From NCBI RefSeq assembly GCF_001447195.1, contig NZ_LFRI01000144.1, positions 62,001 to 126,000 of the forward strand: a DNA stretch of 64,000 bases. The letters are read 5' to 3'. Each line of letters starts with the position of its first letter. Position 1 is the stretch's first letter. Both the position numbers and the translations under genes were made by a program. This DNA is from Aquabacterium parvum. GTDB lineage: Bacteria; Pseudomonadota; Gammaproteobacteria; Burkholderiales; Burkholderiaceae_C. A model generated the notes under the pieces. It worked only from the letters and a program-made list of their open reading frames with translations, ran no database searches and was not told where the DNA came from. This document shows positions 8,398-16,770 of the stretch, piece by piece.

Positions 8398-9039
8398 TCA
8401 GCCTGATGGCTTCGGTCCACGGGGAGGGTGGACTGAAGGTGATGCAGGGGGCGCCAGCAGGTGGTCGAGCAGCAGCGCGACGGTGTCGCTCAGCGGCCCG
8501 GTGTGGCGCTCGATCTTCATGCGCAGCAGGGCCCCTTCCCAGGCGTCCCAGAACAGCAGCGACAGGGTGCGGGCGGGCAGGTCTCGGCGCATGCTGCCTT
8601 CGGCTTGGGCGCGCTCGATCAGGTCGGCCAGGCGGACCCGCCATGCGTCGAGGCTGGTTTGCAGCACTTCGCGGCAGGGGGCGCTGGATTCGGCGACTTC
8701 GGCCGCGAAATTGCCCACCAGACAGCCTTGGCATTCGGTGCGGGCGTGGTGCTCGACGAAGCGCGCGAAGGTGTGGCGGATGGTGCCCAGTGCGTCCGAA
8801 GGTGCGTCGCTCAGGCATTGCGCCCAGGCTTGGTCCACCCAGTCGGCGTAGTGCCGGATGATCTGAGCGGCAAAGGCTTCCTTGCTGCCGAAGTGGTTGT
8901 AGAAGGAGCCCTTGGGCACGCCCGCCTGGTCGGTGATCTGCTGGATGCCGGTGGCGTTGTAGCCGTGCCGGTTGAACAGCAGGTATCCGGCGTCGGTCAG
9001 GCGCCGGGGGATGTCGGTGGGGTCGGCGGTGCGGGGCAT
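8398..9039 (-). CDS. nemR: TetR family repressor, NemR-like
   Basis: 213 residues from the ATG at 9039 (an in-frame TTG at 9045 is possible). Residues about 8-54 form the TetR helix-turn-helix with GIQQITDQAGVPKGSFYNHFGSKE. The ligand domain has C103 and C106 in a TECQGCLVGNFAAE motif; the E. coli NemR repressor senses electrophiles through a reactive cysteine in this region (family knowledge), which fits the adjacent NemA-like reductase. It probably represses itself and nemA from the site at 9046-9075. The identification as NemR rests on context and the cysteine motif. Confidence 0.8.
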   Translation of the reverse strand: MPRTADPTDIPRRLTDAGYLLFNRHGYNATGIQQITDQAGVPKGSFYNHFGSKEAFAAQIIRHYADWVDQAWAQCLSDAPSDALGTIRHTFARFVEHHARTECQGCLVGNFAAEVAESSAPCREVLQTSLDAWRVRLADLIERAQAEGSMRRDLPARTLSLLFWDAWEGALLRMKIERHTGPLSDTVALLLDHLLAPPASPSVHPPRGPKPSG

Positions 9040-9045
9040 GGGCAA

Positions 9046-9075
9046 AGAATATGACCAGTCGTCTTGAAATGTCGA
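9046..9075 (-). promoter_or_regulatory. Promoter and candidate operator of nemR-nemA
   Basis: On the minus strand TCGACA (9070-9075) and TATTCT (9046-9051) are 18 bases apart. Between them lies GACCAGTC (9053-9060), an inverted GAC-N2-GTC repeat of the kind bound by many TetR repressors. The -10 ends six bases before the ATG, so the transcript may have almost no leader. Inferred from sequence only. Confidence 0.45.
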
Positions 9076-9268
9076 GGGTCCCTGAATGCCCGTGCAAAGC
9101 AGGTGGTTTTTGTCGCGCCAGGGTGTTGCGCGGCTTGAACCTGGATCAACGGCGCGTGTGCTTGCGCGTGCTCACGTGCGCCTGCGAGCGCCGCTTTCAC
9201 ACTCTGGCCCTATGCTTGAGCCAAACCCGGGCGGCGTCCGCTCCGGGGCAAGCAAAACATGGAGCGCC

Positions 9269-10684
9269 ATGACCGCCTACCGCAACCACACCTTCGATCA
9301 GATCGAGCCAGGCGCTGGCCTGGTTGTGCACCACACGGTCACCAGCCAGGAAGTTGAGCTGATGGCACTGGTCTCTGGCGAGGCCGACCCGTTCGCTGCC
9401 GATGGCGACGAGGCAGCACGCTGTGGGCCGGCTTGCGAGGGCGTCAGCGCCGAAGCGCTGGTGCACGGCATGCTCAAGCGCCAGCTGCCCGGGCCCGGCA
9501 CGGTCATCATGGCGCACCAGCTCAGCTACACGGGCCGAGCCTGTGCGGGCGACGAGCTGGTGGCTTCGGTCACCGTGCTGGAAAAGCAGGCTCCCGACCG
9601 GGTGCTGTTCGATTGCCAGGTGCGTCGCGGAGACGATGTGTTGCTGGCTGGCACCGTCACGGTGAGGGCGCCGTTGACCAGCCAGGTGGTCGATGGGCGC
9701 GAGGCGCCCGACGTGGTGCTGCGTCGCCATGATGTGTTCGGGCGCCTGTTCCGTGAGTGCGAAGGCCAGCCAGCGGTGAAGTGCGCGGTGGTTCACCCCT
9801 GCGATGCGGCCTCGCTGAGTGGTGCGCTGGAGGCCGCCCGGCATGGCCTGATCGAGCCGGTGCTGGTGGGGCCCCAGGCCAAGATCCATGCGGTGGCCAA
9901 AGCCGGAGGCTGGGACCTGTCTGCTCACCGCGTGGTGCCGACCGAGCACAGCCACGCGGCGGCCGAAGCCGCAGTGGCCTTGGCCAAAGCGGGTGAGGTG
10001 CAGGCGCTGATGAAGGGCAGCTTGCACACCGACGAGCTCATGGCGGCGGTGGTGGCCTCGGGCACTGGCTTGCGAACCGGTCGGCGTGTCAGCCACGTGT
10101 TCGTGATGGACGTGCCGGCTTACCCGCGCATGCTGCTCGTGACCGATGCGGCCATCAACATCGCGCCCAGCATCCGGGACAAAGTCGACATCGTGCAAAA
10201 CGCCATCGACCTGGCGCACGTGCTGGGTGTGGCCGAACCCAGGGTGGCCATCCTCGCGGCGGTCGAGACCGTCAACCCCGAGATGGTGGCCACCATCGAT
10301 GCGGCCATGTTGTGCAAGATGGCGGATCGGGGGCAGATCACCGGTGGTTTGGTGGATGGGCCACTGGCCTTCGACAACGCCGTGAGCGTGGAAGCTGCGA
10401 AGACCAAGCACATCGTCTCCGATGTGGCAGGACGGGCCGACATCCTCATGGTGCCCAACCTCGAGGCGGGCAACATGGTCGCCAAACAGCTGCAGTACCT
10501 GGCGGGTGCGGACAGCGCGGGCATCGTGCTGGGGGCGCGTGTGCCCATCATCCTGACCAGCCGGGCCGACAGCGTGCGCACCCGGCTGGCGTCTGCGGCG
10601 GTGCTCAAACTGCTGGCTCGCGCGCAGCAGGAGCAGGCCGAGCGGCGGCAGGCTGAACTGGCGGCTCAGGCAGGTCAGCCATGA
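9269..10684 (+). CDS. MaoC-like / phosphate acyltransferase fusion protein
   Basis: 471 residues from the ATG at 9269, which has GGAG five bases upstream; the longer frame from 9086 overlaps the nemR promoter region and is rejected. Residues 1-140 resemble a MaoC (R-specific enoyl-CoA hydratase) hot-dog domain, residues about 165-460 the phosphate acetyl/butyryltransferase domain (MKGSLHTDELM, DAAINIAPS, TGGLVDGPLAFDNA, LEAGNMVAKQLQYLA). Such proteins are annotated as bifunctional enoyl-CoA hydratase/phosphate acetyltransferase. The hydratase dyad is degraded here: the usual G-D-x-N-P-x-H reads G37-E-A-D-P-F-A43. The gene overlaps ackA by 4 bases, so acyl-CoA to acyl-phosphate to acyl acid plus ATP is the expected pathway. 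Confidence 0.88.
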   Translation: MTAYRNHTFDQIEPGAGLVVHHTVTSQEVELMALVSGEADPFAADGDEAARCGPACEGVSAEALVHGMLKRQLPGPGTVIMAHQLSYTGRACAGDELVASVTVLEKQAPDRVLFDCQVRRGDDVLLAGTVTVRAPLTSQVVDGREAPDVVLRRHDVFGRLFRECEGQPAVKCAVVHPCDAASLSGALEAARHGLIEPVLVGPQAKIHAVAKAGGWDLSAHRVVPTEHSHAAAEAAVALAKAGEVQALMKGSLHTDELMAAVVASGTGLRTGRRVSHVFVMDVPAYPRMLLVTDAAINIAPSIRDKVDIVQNAIDLAHVLGVAEPRVAILAAVETVNPEMVATIDAAMLCKMADRGQITGGLVDGPLAFDNAVSVEAAKTKHIVSDVAGRADILMVPNLEAGNMVAKQLQYLAGADSAGIVLGARVPIILTSRADSVRTRLASAAVLKLLARAQQEQAERRQAELAAQAGQP

Positions 10685-11880
10685 GCCAGGCCATCGTGGT
10701 GTTCAACGCAGGCTCGTCGAGCCTGAAGTTCTCGCTGTTCCCGGTGGACCTGAGCGAGCCCTGGTTGCATGGGCAGATCGATGGCCTGCAGAGCAAGCCT
10801 CGGCTGAAGGCGCATGCACCCGACGGTGAGGAGGTGCTGCAGCATGCGTGGCCGCCAGGGCAGGCGCTGACGCACGACGAGGCCCTGGCTTTTTTGCTGC
10901 AGGCACTGCAGCCCTTCCTCAAGGGGCACACGCTGTGCGCCGTGGGGCACCGCATTGTTCACGGGGGCAGCCGGTTCAGCGAGCCGGTCAAGCTCGACGA
11001 CTCGGTGTTGGCCGAGCTGGATGCCCTGGTGCCTTTGGCCCCACTGCACCAGCCGCACAACCTGTCGCCTGTGCGGGCGCTGCAGCGTGTGGCGCCGGGC
11101 CTGCCGCAGGTGGGATGCTTTGACACCGCGTTCCATGCCAGCTGTCCGCCTTTGCACCAGCGCTTTGCCTTGCCGCGCGAGCTGCACGAGGCGGGCGTGC
11201 GGCGCTACGGCTTCCATGGCTTGTCGTACGAGTACATCGCCGGCCGCTTGCCCGAGGTGGACGCACGCGCGGCGAAGGGGCGCACCGTGGTCTTGCACCT
11301 GGGCAATGGCGCGAGCATGTGCGCCATGCAAGGAGGGCGCAGCGTGGCCAGCAGCATGGGCTTCACCGCGCTCGATGGTTTGATGATGGGCACGCGCTGC
11401 GGCAGCCTGGACGCCGGCGTGTTGCTGTGGCTGATGGACGAGCGCGGCATGGACGCGCGCGCCATCGAGCGCTTGCTCTACAGCGAGTCGGGTTTGTTGG
11501 GGGTGTCGGGCGAGTCGTCGGACATGCGCACGCTGCTGGCCAGCGAACGCGCCGAGGCACGCGAGGCCGTCGATCTTTACGTGCACCGCATCACCCGCGA
11601 GCTCGGCGCCATGGCCGCCGTGCTGGGTGGGCTGGACGCGGTGGTGTTCACGGCAGGCATTGGCGAGCGCGCCGCCCCGATCCGCGAGGCGGTGTGCCGG
11701 CAGGCGGCCTGGCTGGGCCTGATGCTGGATGAGCCTGCCAACCGCGACGCGCCCTTTTTGCAGGACGGGCAGCACTGGTGCATCAGCACCGCAGGCAGTG
11801 CCGTGTCGGCCTGGCTCGTGCCGACCGACGAGGAGCGGATGATTGCGCGGCACACGCGGCGGCTCGTGCTGGGCTGCTAG
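10681..11880 (+). CDS. ackA: Acetate kinase
   Basis: 399 residues, normal length for AckA. Motifs: N-terminal VFNAGSSSLKFSLF (phosphate 1 / catalytic Asn), HRIVHGG, the DTAFH segment, the YGFHGLSYEYI motif, and HLGNGASMCA for nucleotide binding. It makes ATP from acetyl-phosphate (or propionyl-phosphate) and ADP, in the cytoplasm. The ATG overlaps the stop of the upstream acyltransferase (ATGA), which implies translational coupling and joint function. Next gene ilvE starts 125 bases later behind its own likely promoter. Confidence 0.93.
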   Translation: MSQAIVVFNAGSSSLKFSLFPVDLSEPWLHGQIDGLQSKPRLKAHAPDGEEVLQHAWPPGQALTHDEALAFLLQALQPFLKGHTLCAVGHRIVHGGSRFSEPVKLDDSVLAELDALVPLAPLHQPHNLSPVRALQRVAPGLPQVGCFDTAFHASCPPLHQRFALPRELHEAGVRRYGFHGLSYEYIAGRLPEVDARAAKGRTVVLHLGNGASMCAMQGGRSVASSMGFTALDGLMMGTRCGSLDAGVLLWLMDERGMDARAIERLLYSESGLLGVSGESSDMRTLLASERAEAREAVDLYVHRITRELGAMAAVLGGLDAVVFTAGIGERAAPIREAVCRQAAWLGLMLDEPANRDAPFLQDGQHWCISTAGSAVSAWLVPTDEERMIARHTRRLVLGC

Positions 11881-11936
11881 GCGGCCACCGAGGGGCGCCT
11901 GGGCGGCGGGTGCGGTCGCCGGGCTCGCCAGAGGTC

Positions 11937-11942
11937 TACAAT
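11937..11942 (+). promoter_or_regulatory. Possible -10 element of ilvE
   Basis: TACAAT in the ackA-ilvE gap, 62 bases before the ilvE ATG. The matching -35 position reads GGTCGC, which is poor, so the promoter call is tentative. Confidence 0.35.
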
Positions 11943-12004
11943 CTCGGGTTCTACACAGGTTTCAACGTGCTGCCATTTGAGGGCGGCACCGGAAAGGACT
12001 CCCC

Positions 12005-12931
12005 ATGTCGATGGACGACCGCGACGGCAAGATCTGGATGGACGGCAAGCTGGTGGAATGGCGCGACGCCAAGGTCCACGTGCTGACCCACACGCTGCAC
12101 TATGGCTGCGGCGCCTTCGAGGGCGTTCGCGCCTACAACACCGTCAACGGCCCGGCCATCTTCCGCCTGCGCGAGCACACGGAGCGCCTGTTCAACAGCG
12201 CCAAGATCCTGCGCATGCCCATGCCTTACACGCTGGAGCAGCTGGAGCAGGCCCAGATCGACGTGGTCAAGGCCAACAACCTGGAAAGCGGCTACATCCG
12301 CCCGCTGATCTGGCTGGGTTCCGAGAAGCTGGGCGTGAGCCCCAAGGGCGCCAAGGTGCACGCCATGGTCGCCGCCTGGACCTGGGGCGCTTACCTGGGT
12401 GAAGAGGGCATGAAGCGCGGCATCCGCGTCAAGACCTCGAGCTACACCCGTCACCACGTCAACATCACGATGACGCAGGCCAAGGCGGTGAGCAACTACA
12501 CCAACTCGATCCTGGCCAACATGGAAGCCACGGACGACGGCTACGACGAAGCCCTGCTGCTCGACAGCGCCGGTTTCGTGTCCGAAGGCGCGGGCGAGAA
12601 CATCTTCGTGATCAAGTCCGGCGTGATCTACACACCCGACCTGTCGGCCGGTGCGCTCAACGGCATCACCCGCAACACCATTTTCGCGATCGCCAAGGAC
12701 CTGGGCCTGGAGATCGTGCAAAAGCGCATCACCCGCGACGAGATCTACATCGCCGACGAGGCCTTCTTCACCGGCACCGCTGCCGAAGTGACCCCGATCC
12801 GCGAGCTCGACCGCATCGAGATCGGCATCGGCTCGCGTGGCCCGATCACCGAGAAAATCCAGACCGCCTTCTTCGACATCGTCAACGGCCGCAACGCCAA
12901 GTACGCCGAGTGGCTGACGCCGGTGCGCTGA
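12005..12931 (+). CDS. ilvE: Branched-chain amino acid aminotransferase
   Basis: 308 residues, class IV PLP fold type. K160 in the TQAKAVSNYTNS segment is the expected Schiff-base lysine; the YGCGAFEGVRAY motif, SEGAGENIF and the GITRN segment bind cofactor and substrate. It catalyses the last step of valine, leucine and isoleucine synthesis, transferring the amino group from glutamate. The ATG at 12005 follows GGAAAGGACTCCCC. A zinc finger protein follows after 45 bases, as in many Burkholderiales, and may share the transcript. Confidence 0.95.
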   Translation: MSMDDRDGKIWMDGKLVEWRDAKVHVLTHTLHYGCGAFEGVRAYNTVNGPAIFRLREHTERLFNSAKILRMPMPYTLEQLEQAQIDVVKANNLESGYIRPLIWLGSEKLGVSPKGAKVHAMVAAWTWGAYLGEEGMKRGIRVKTSSYTRHHVNITMTQAKAVSNYTNSILANMEATDDGYDEALLLDSAGFVSEGAGENIFVIKSGVIYTPDLSAGALNGITRNTIFAIAKDLGLEIVQKRITRDEIYIADEAFFTGTAAEVTPIRELDRIEIGIGSRGPITEKIQTAFFDIVNGRNAKYAEWLTPVR

Positions 12932-12976
12932 AGCGCTCAAACGACCTGATCTGCTGACCCCCACGAAAGCAACATC

Positions 12977-13195
12977 ATGAGCACCAGCACCCAAGCGCCC
13001 AAGAGTGTGATCGAAGTCGGCGCCGCTGACCTGCAAGGCCCAGGCGTCGTCTTCTGCCCGAACCCGAAGATGCCGGTTTGGAGCCACCACCCCAAGGTCT
13101 TCATCGACGTGGTCTCCGAAGGCGAAGGCCGCTGCCCGTATTGCGGCACGGTCTACAAGCTCAAGGACGGCGAGCACGTGCACCACGGCCACTGA
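12977..13195 (+). CDS. Zinc-finger domain protein, NDUFS6 / zf-CHCC type
   Basis: A 72-residue protein with the CHCC zinc-binding pattern: FCPNPKMPVWSHHPKV (Cys and His) and GRCPYCGTVYKL (two Cys). The family includes the NDUFS6 subunit of complex I and small bacterial proteins of unclear role that sit next to ilvE or LPS core genes in Burkholderiales. It probably binds one zinc ion; a precise function is not known. A strong terminator lies 64 bases downstream, so it closes the ilvE transcript. Confidence 0.88.
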   Translation: MSTSTQAPKSVIEVGAADLQGPGVVFCPNPKMPVWSHHPKVFIDVVSEGEGRCPYCGTVYKLKDGEHVHHGH

Positions 13196-13259
13196 AGGCA
13201 GCACGGCCCAGGTTCGCACCCGGCCCATCGGCGCCCGATGGGGCCGGATCAAAACAAGG

Positions 13260-13286
13260 AAGCCCGGCTCTTGGCCGGGCTTTTTT
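13260..13286 (+). terminator. Intrinsic terminator after ilvE-zinc finger
   Basis: Perfect 8-bp stem AGCCCGGC / GCCGGGCT (13261-13268 with 13274-13281), 5-base loop, T-run 13281-13286. Confidence 0.85.
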
Positions 13287-13323
13287 CATGTCCGCCCGCC
13301 GCCTGTCACAGCGGGCGGGGGCA

Positions 13324-13878
13324 TCACATGGCGGGCTTGTAGAAGGCGTAGTCGGCGCGGTAGGGCACGACCTGCTTCTGGCCGAGCTGCTCGGCGCCGC
13401 AAGGCAGGGCAGGGGCCACACCGCCGACCGTCTTGAGGCGCTGGATGAAGCTCACGCCCTTCATCGCGCCTTCGCCCGTGGCCGGGTTGGCCTGCACCAA
13501 CTGCAGCGGGATGTTGCCGGCCGGTGCGGGGCTCACGGCCAGCTGCTTGCCCGTGACCTTGGAGCCGTCGTTGGCCTCCCAGGTGGGGCCTGCGTAATAC
13601 TTGCCCACGACCTGGCCCTTGGCGTTCGTCAGCGTGGCCACCGGGGCCACGAAGGCCCATTCGTGGCCGCCGCCGGCCTTCTTCTCGCGGCATTCGTAGG
13701 TGATCTCGCCGGTGCCCGTCGTGTAGAGGGACTGGGCCTGGCCTGCGGGCACGCGCACGGCGTCGGGCAGGGCAGCGTTGTCCACGCGGGGCTCGGTGGG
13801 CGCCATGCCGGCACAGCCGGTGAGGGCGCTCAGGGCGATGGCGGACAGGCTGGCGGCGGCGAAGGAAAACTGGGACAT
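13324..13878 (-). CDS. DUF3455 lipoprotein
   Basis: 184 residues. The N-terminus is a lipoprotein signal with the lipobox LTGC at about 19-22, so the mature protein should be anchored in the outer membrane or periplasmic face. The rest matches the pattern of DUF3455 proteins (VPAGQAQSLYTTGTGEITYECR ... HEWAFVAPVATLTNAKG, GKYYAGPTWEANDGSKVTG, near-C-terminal VPYRADYAFYKP). Function is unknown. It lies downstream of an ECF sigma / anti-sigma pair on the same strand with an 82-base gap, and may belong to that regulon. Confidence 0.85.
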   Translation of the reverse strand: MSQFSFAAASLSAIALSALTGCAGMAPTEPRVDNAALPDAVRVPAGQAQSLYTTGTGEITYECREKKAGGGHEWAFVAPVATLTNAKGQVVGKYYAGPTWEANDGSKVTGKQLAVSPAPAGNIPLQLVQANPATGEGAMKGVSFIQRLKTVGGVAPALPCGAEQLGQKQVVPYRADYAFYKPAM

Positions 13879-13960
13879 GGCGGGCTCCGGTTGGTTGAGG
13901 CGGGGGGGCGCTCAGGCCCCACACCTCGCACTACGGTTCGCGCAGCCCGTTTGGATGCAG

Positions 13961-14689
13961 TCAGATCTGCAGCTTGCCCACCGAGACGATCGGGCCGGTG
14001 GCCTTGCCACCCGGCGCGCCACCCGGTGGCTCGAGGGTGACGGCGAAGGCCGCCGTGTCGCGCAGCAACTCGGTGCGCAGCACGGTGGTGGGCTTGTCAG
14101 GCGAGAGCAGGCCCAGCGAGCGGGGCGCTCCCTGGGGTGGCACCGCCCACAGCTCCAGCGCTCGGTTGACGGCGATCGTCTGCCCCTCGCTCAGAGGTTT
14201 GACGACCAGGCTGCGTCCGTCGCCACTGACGCTGGCCACGAAGGACAGCGGGCGCACCGCGTTGCCCTCGGGTAGATCGGGCGCCGCCTGCATCACCACG
14301 ACGATGGGCGGCTGCGAAGGCGCGGGCTGGGTCAAGGCCACGCCCAGTGCGATGGCTGCCACCGTGGCGCCCGCCGTGAGCGACTGCCACAGCACCAGCT
14401 TTTGCCACCAGCGCACGACGATGCTGGCGTGCTCGTGGACAGCTTGGACGGCTTGTGCAGTGGGGAACAAGCGCTTCTGGATGCCATCCCACACCTTGGC
14501 CGGTGGGGTGACGGGCTCGGTTGAAACCGCCAGTTGCGCCAGGCGGCGCTCCCAGTCCAGCGAGGCTTGCCGCAGGGTGGGGTGGGCGGGCAGCAGGGAT
14601 TCAAAGCGACGGCGGGCGCCCCCACGCAGGGTGCCCAGCGCGTATTCGGCGGCCAGTCGATCGGCCAGATCAGGGCGGCTGTAATCCAT
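13961..14689 (-). CDS. Anti-sigma factor, RskA family
   Basis: 242 residues. Residues 1-75 form the cytoplasmic zinc-less anti-sigma domain of RskA type (RLAAEYALGTLRGGARRRFESLL), a single membrane helix lies at about 96-118 (VLWQSLTAGATVAAIALGVAL), and the C-terminal periplasmic part has the RskA pattern LELWAVPPQGAPRSLGLL. It should hold the neighbouring sigma factor inactive at the inner membrane until a signal leads to release. Its ATG is one base after the sigma factor's stop, so the two are translationally coupled. Confidence 0.9.
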   Translation of the reverse strand: MDYSRPDLADRLAAEYALGTLRGGARRRFESLLPAHPTLRQASLDWERRLAQLAVSTEPVTPPAKVWDGIQKRLFPTAQAVQAVHEHASIVVRWWQKLVLWQSLTAGATVAAIALGVALTQPAPSQPPIVVVMQAAPDLPEGNAVRPLSFVASVSGDGRSLVVKPLSEGQTIAVNRALELWAVPPQGAPRSLGLLSPDKPTTVLRTELLRDTAAFAVTLEPPGGAPGGKATGPIVSVGKLQI

Positions 14690-14690
14690 C

Positions 14691-15308
14691 TCAGCTCAAG
14701 GCCAGCGAGGCCCGCTCCAGGCAATTTTTCAGACCTTGCAGCCCGCGCCGCACCCAGCTCTTGACGGTGCCCAGTGGCTGTCCGAGGTGATCGGCGACCT
14801 CGGAGTGGCTCAGCCCCTGGTAGTAGGCCAGGGCCAGGCTGTGCCGCTGGTCGCCGCTGAGCGTGTCCATGCAGGTCGACAAGGCCTTGGCCGTGCTGGC
14901 CTGGGCCAGGAGGTCAAGCGGCCCTGGGGCCTCGGATGCGATGTCGTCCAGCATGTCGGTGTCCTCTTCTTCAGGGCCCCCCGAACGGCTGCTGACCGTC
15001 TGTGGTGCGGCTTGGCCTCGGCGCAGGCTGTCGATGGCCCGGTTGCGCGCGATGCTGCCCAGCCACGTCGTTGGCTGGCTCATGGCCGGGTTGAAGCCCT
15101 GCGCCGAGCGCCAGACGTTGACGTAGACCTCCTGCAGCACGTCTTCTGCGAGGGCCCTGTCTGTCTGTATACGCAGCACGACGCCCAACAGATGCGGACT
15201 TGTGTCACGGTACAGCCGCTCGAATGCGGCCCGATCGCCCAGCGCAACGCGCGAAAGCAATTCGGCCAGGGCTTGCTGGCGAGGCGTTGGTGAATTTGAC
15301 GAGGGCAT
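14691..15308 (-). CDS. ECF RNA polymerase sigma factor
   Basis: 205 residues. Region 2 is seen at about 35-90 (RDTSPHLLGVVLRIQ, AEDVLQEVYVNVWR, TWLGSIARNRAIDSLRR), then an acidic linker (EEEDTDML), then region 4 with a helix-turn-helix at about 150-195 (GLSHSEVADHLGQPLGTVKSWVRRGL). The RskA-type anti-sigma next door suggests the SigK/ECF19-like group. Targets probably include its own operon and the DUF3455 gene; the regulon and signal cannot be read from the sequence. Confidence 0.92.
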   Translation of the reverse strand: MPSSNSPTPRQQALAELLSRVALGDRAAFERLYRDTSPHLLGVVLRIQTDRALAEDVLQEVYVNVWRSAQGFNPAMSQPTTWLGSIARNRAIDSLRRGQAAPQTVSSRSGGPEEEDTDMLDDIASEAPGPLDLLAQASTAKALSTCMDTLSGDQRHSLALAYYQGLSHSEVADHLGQPLGTVKSWVRRGLQGLKNCLERASLALS

Positions 15309-15373
15309 GTCGCGTGTGGCGGCGTGGAGTTTCAGCGCATTCTAGGGACGATGAGAGCCCCTGCGGGGCCACC

Positions 15374-15379
15374 TACAAT
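15374..15379 (+). promoter_or_regulatory. Possible -10 element of purU
   Basis: TACAAT ends ten bases before the chosen purU ATG (15390). The placement would give a very short or no leader. It also argues against the alternative ATG at 15378, which overlaps the hexamer. No good -35 is seen. Confidence 0.35.
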
Positions 15380-15389
15380 GGCTTGCATC

Positions 15390-16274
15390 ATGAAGACCGC
15401 GAACGAATTCGTCCTGACCCTCTCGTGCCGGGACACCACCGGCATCGTCCATGCTGTCTCGGGCCTGCTGTACCAGGCGGGCTGCAACATCATCGACTCA
15501 CAGCAGTTCGGTGACGTGCAGAGCGAAGACAGCACAGGGCTGTTCTTCATGCGCGTGCACTTTGCTGCGCCGCCTCACCTGGCGGATGCCGGCACACTGG
15601 GCAAGCTGTTCGGCCACGTGCGCGAGCAGTTCGGCATGACCGCCCAGATCCACGCCATGGCGCGCAAGCCCCGCCTGCTGCTGATGGTCAGCAAGCACGG
15701 TCACTGCTTCAACGACCTGTTGTTCCGCTGGCGCTCGGGATGGCTCAACGTGGACATCCCGGCCATCGTCTCGAACCACCCAGACTACGCCGAGTTGGCC
15801 GCCAGCTACGGCATCCCCTTTCACCACCTGCCGCTGCCCACGGGCTCGCCCGCCGAGGTCAAGCGCGCGCAGGAGCAGCAGGTCGAGGCGCTGGTTGCCG
15901 AGCAGGGCATCGACTTGGTCGTGCTGGCGCGCTACATGCAGATCCTCAGCCCCGAGTTCTGTCAGTTCCTGCAGGGCCGCGCCATCAACATCCACCACAG
16001 CTTCTTGCCCAGCTTCAAGGGCGCCAAGCCCTACTACCAGGCGCACGACCGGGGTGTGAAGCTGATCGGCGCCACGGCGCACTACGTCACCGCCGACCTG
16101 GACGAAGGCCCGATCATCGAGCAGGACGTCGAACGCGTGGACCACACCCTGAGCCCGGAAGACTTCACCGCCGTGGGGCGCGACGTGGAATGCATCGTGC
16201 TTGCCCGCGCCGTGAAGTGGCACACCGAGCACCGCGTGCTCATGAACGGCCACAAGACCGTGGTCTTTCGCTGA
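15390..16274 (+). CDS. purU: Formyltetrahydrofolate deformylase
   Basis: 294 residues from the ATG at 15390; longer frames start within or before the likely promoter. Residues about 5-82 are an ACT domain (LTLSCRDTTGIVHAVSGLL), and from about 95 a formyltransferase fold with N200, H202 and D238 as the catalytic set (INIHHSFLPSFKGAKPY, TADLDEGPIIEQ). It hydrolyses 10-formyl-THF to THF and formate, supplying formate for PurT-type purine synthesis and balancing the one-carbon pool. The ACT domain senses glycine/methionine in E. coli. A SnoaL-like gene follows after 29 bases. Confidence 0.94.
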   Translation: MKTANEFVLTLSCRDTTGIVHAVSGLLYQAGCNIIDSQQFGDVQSEDSTGLFFMRVHFAAPPHLADAGTLGKLFGHVREQFGMTAQIHAMARKPRLLLMVSKHGHCFNDLLFRWRSGWLNVDIPAIVSNHPDYAELAASYGIPFHHLPLPTGSPAEVKRAQEQQVEALVAEQGIDLVVLARYMQILSPEFCQFLQGRAINIHHSFLPSFKGAKPYYQAHDRGVKLIGATAHYVTADLDEGPIIEQDVERVDHTLSPEDFTAVGRDVECIVLARAVKWHTEHRVLMNGHKTVVFR

Positions 16275-16303
16275 ACCCCGCGAGCTTCGATCGGAGTTGA
16301 ACC

Positions 16304-16759
16304 ATGTCCGACCCCCGCGCCAAGCAGACCGCCGCCGTGCTCATGACCACGGCCGATGAAACCGAGGTCTCGTTCTACGAAGCCATGCAGGCGGGCGACG
16401 TCGACCGCATGATGCTGGTGTGGGCCGACGAAGAAGACATCGCCTGCGTGCACCCGGGCGGCCCGCGCATGGTGGGCACCGTGGCCGTTCGCGCTGGATT
16501 CGAGGCCGTGTTCGCCAGCGGCCCGGTGCACGTGTCGATCGAGCACGTGCGGCGCATGGAGTCGGCCGTGTGCGCGGTGCACCATGTCACCGAACGCGTC
16601 ACCGCCACCGGTCCGGACGGCCCGCGCACGGCCTTCGTGATGGCCACCAACGTGTTTTTGCGCACGCCGCAGGGCTGGCGCATGGTGGCGCACCACGCCA
16701 GCCCCGGCATGACCGAAGACCTGCCCGACATCACCGAGCCGCGCGGCGTGTTGCACTGA
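16304..16759 (+). CDS. SnoaL / NTF2-like fold protein
   Basis: 151 residues with the cone-shaped NTF2-like fold pattern: an N-terminal helix (EVSFYEAMQAGDVDRMMLVWADEEDI), CVHPGGPRMVG, and a terminal strand LRTPQGWRMVAHHASPG. Proteins of this kind (DUF4440/SnoaL-like) act as small isomerases, hydrolases or binding proteins, and no substrate can be told from the sequence. It sits between purU and a YheT-type hydrolase with short gaps, likely the same transcript. Confidence 0.8.
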   Translation: MSDPRAKQTAAVLMTTADETEVSFYEAMQAGDVDRMMLVWADEEDIACVHPGGPRMVGTVAVRAGFEAVFASGPVHVSIEHVRRMESAVCAVHHVTERVTATGPDGPRTAFVMATNVFLRTPQGWRMVAHHASPGMTEDLPDITEPRGVLH

Positions 16760-16770
16760 GGCCAGGCGGC

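Noticed and set aside
13078-14040. Plus-strand frame of 320 codons over the DUF3455 gene
   Set aside because: Overlaps the zinc finger gene in another frame, crosses a strong terminator and is antisense to the DUF3455 lipoprotein.
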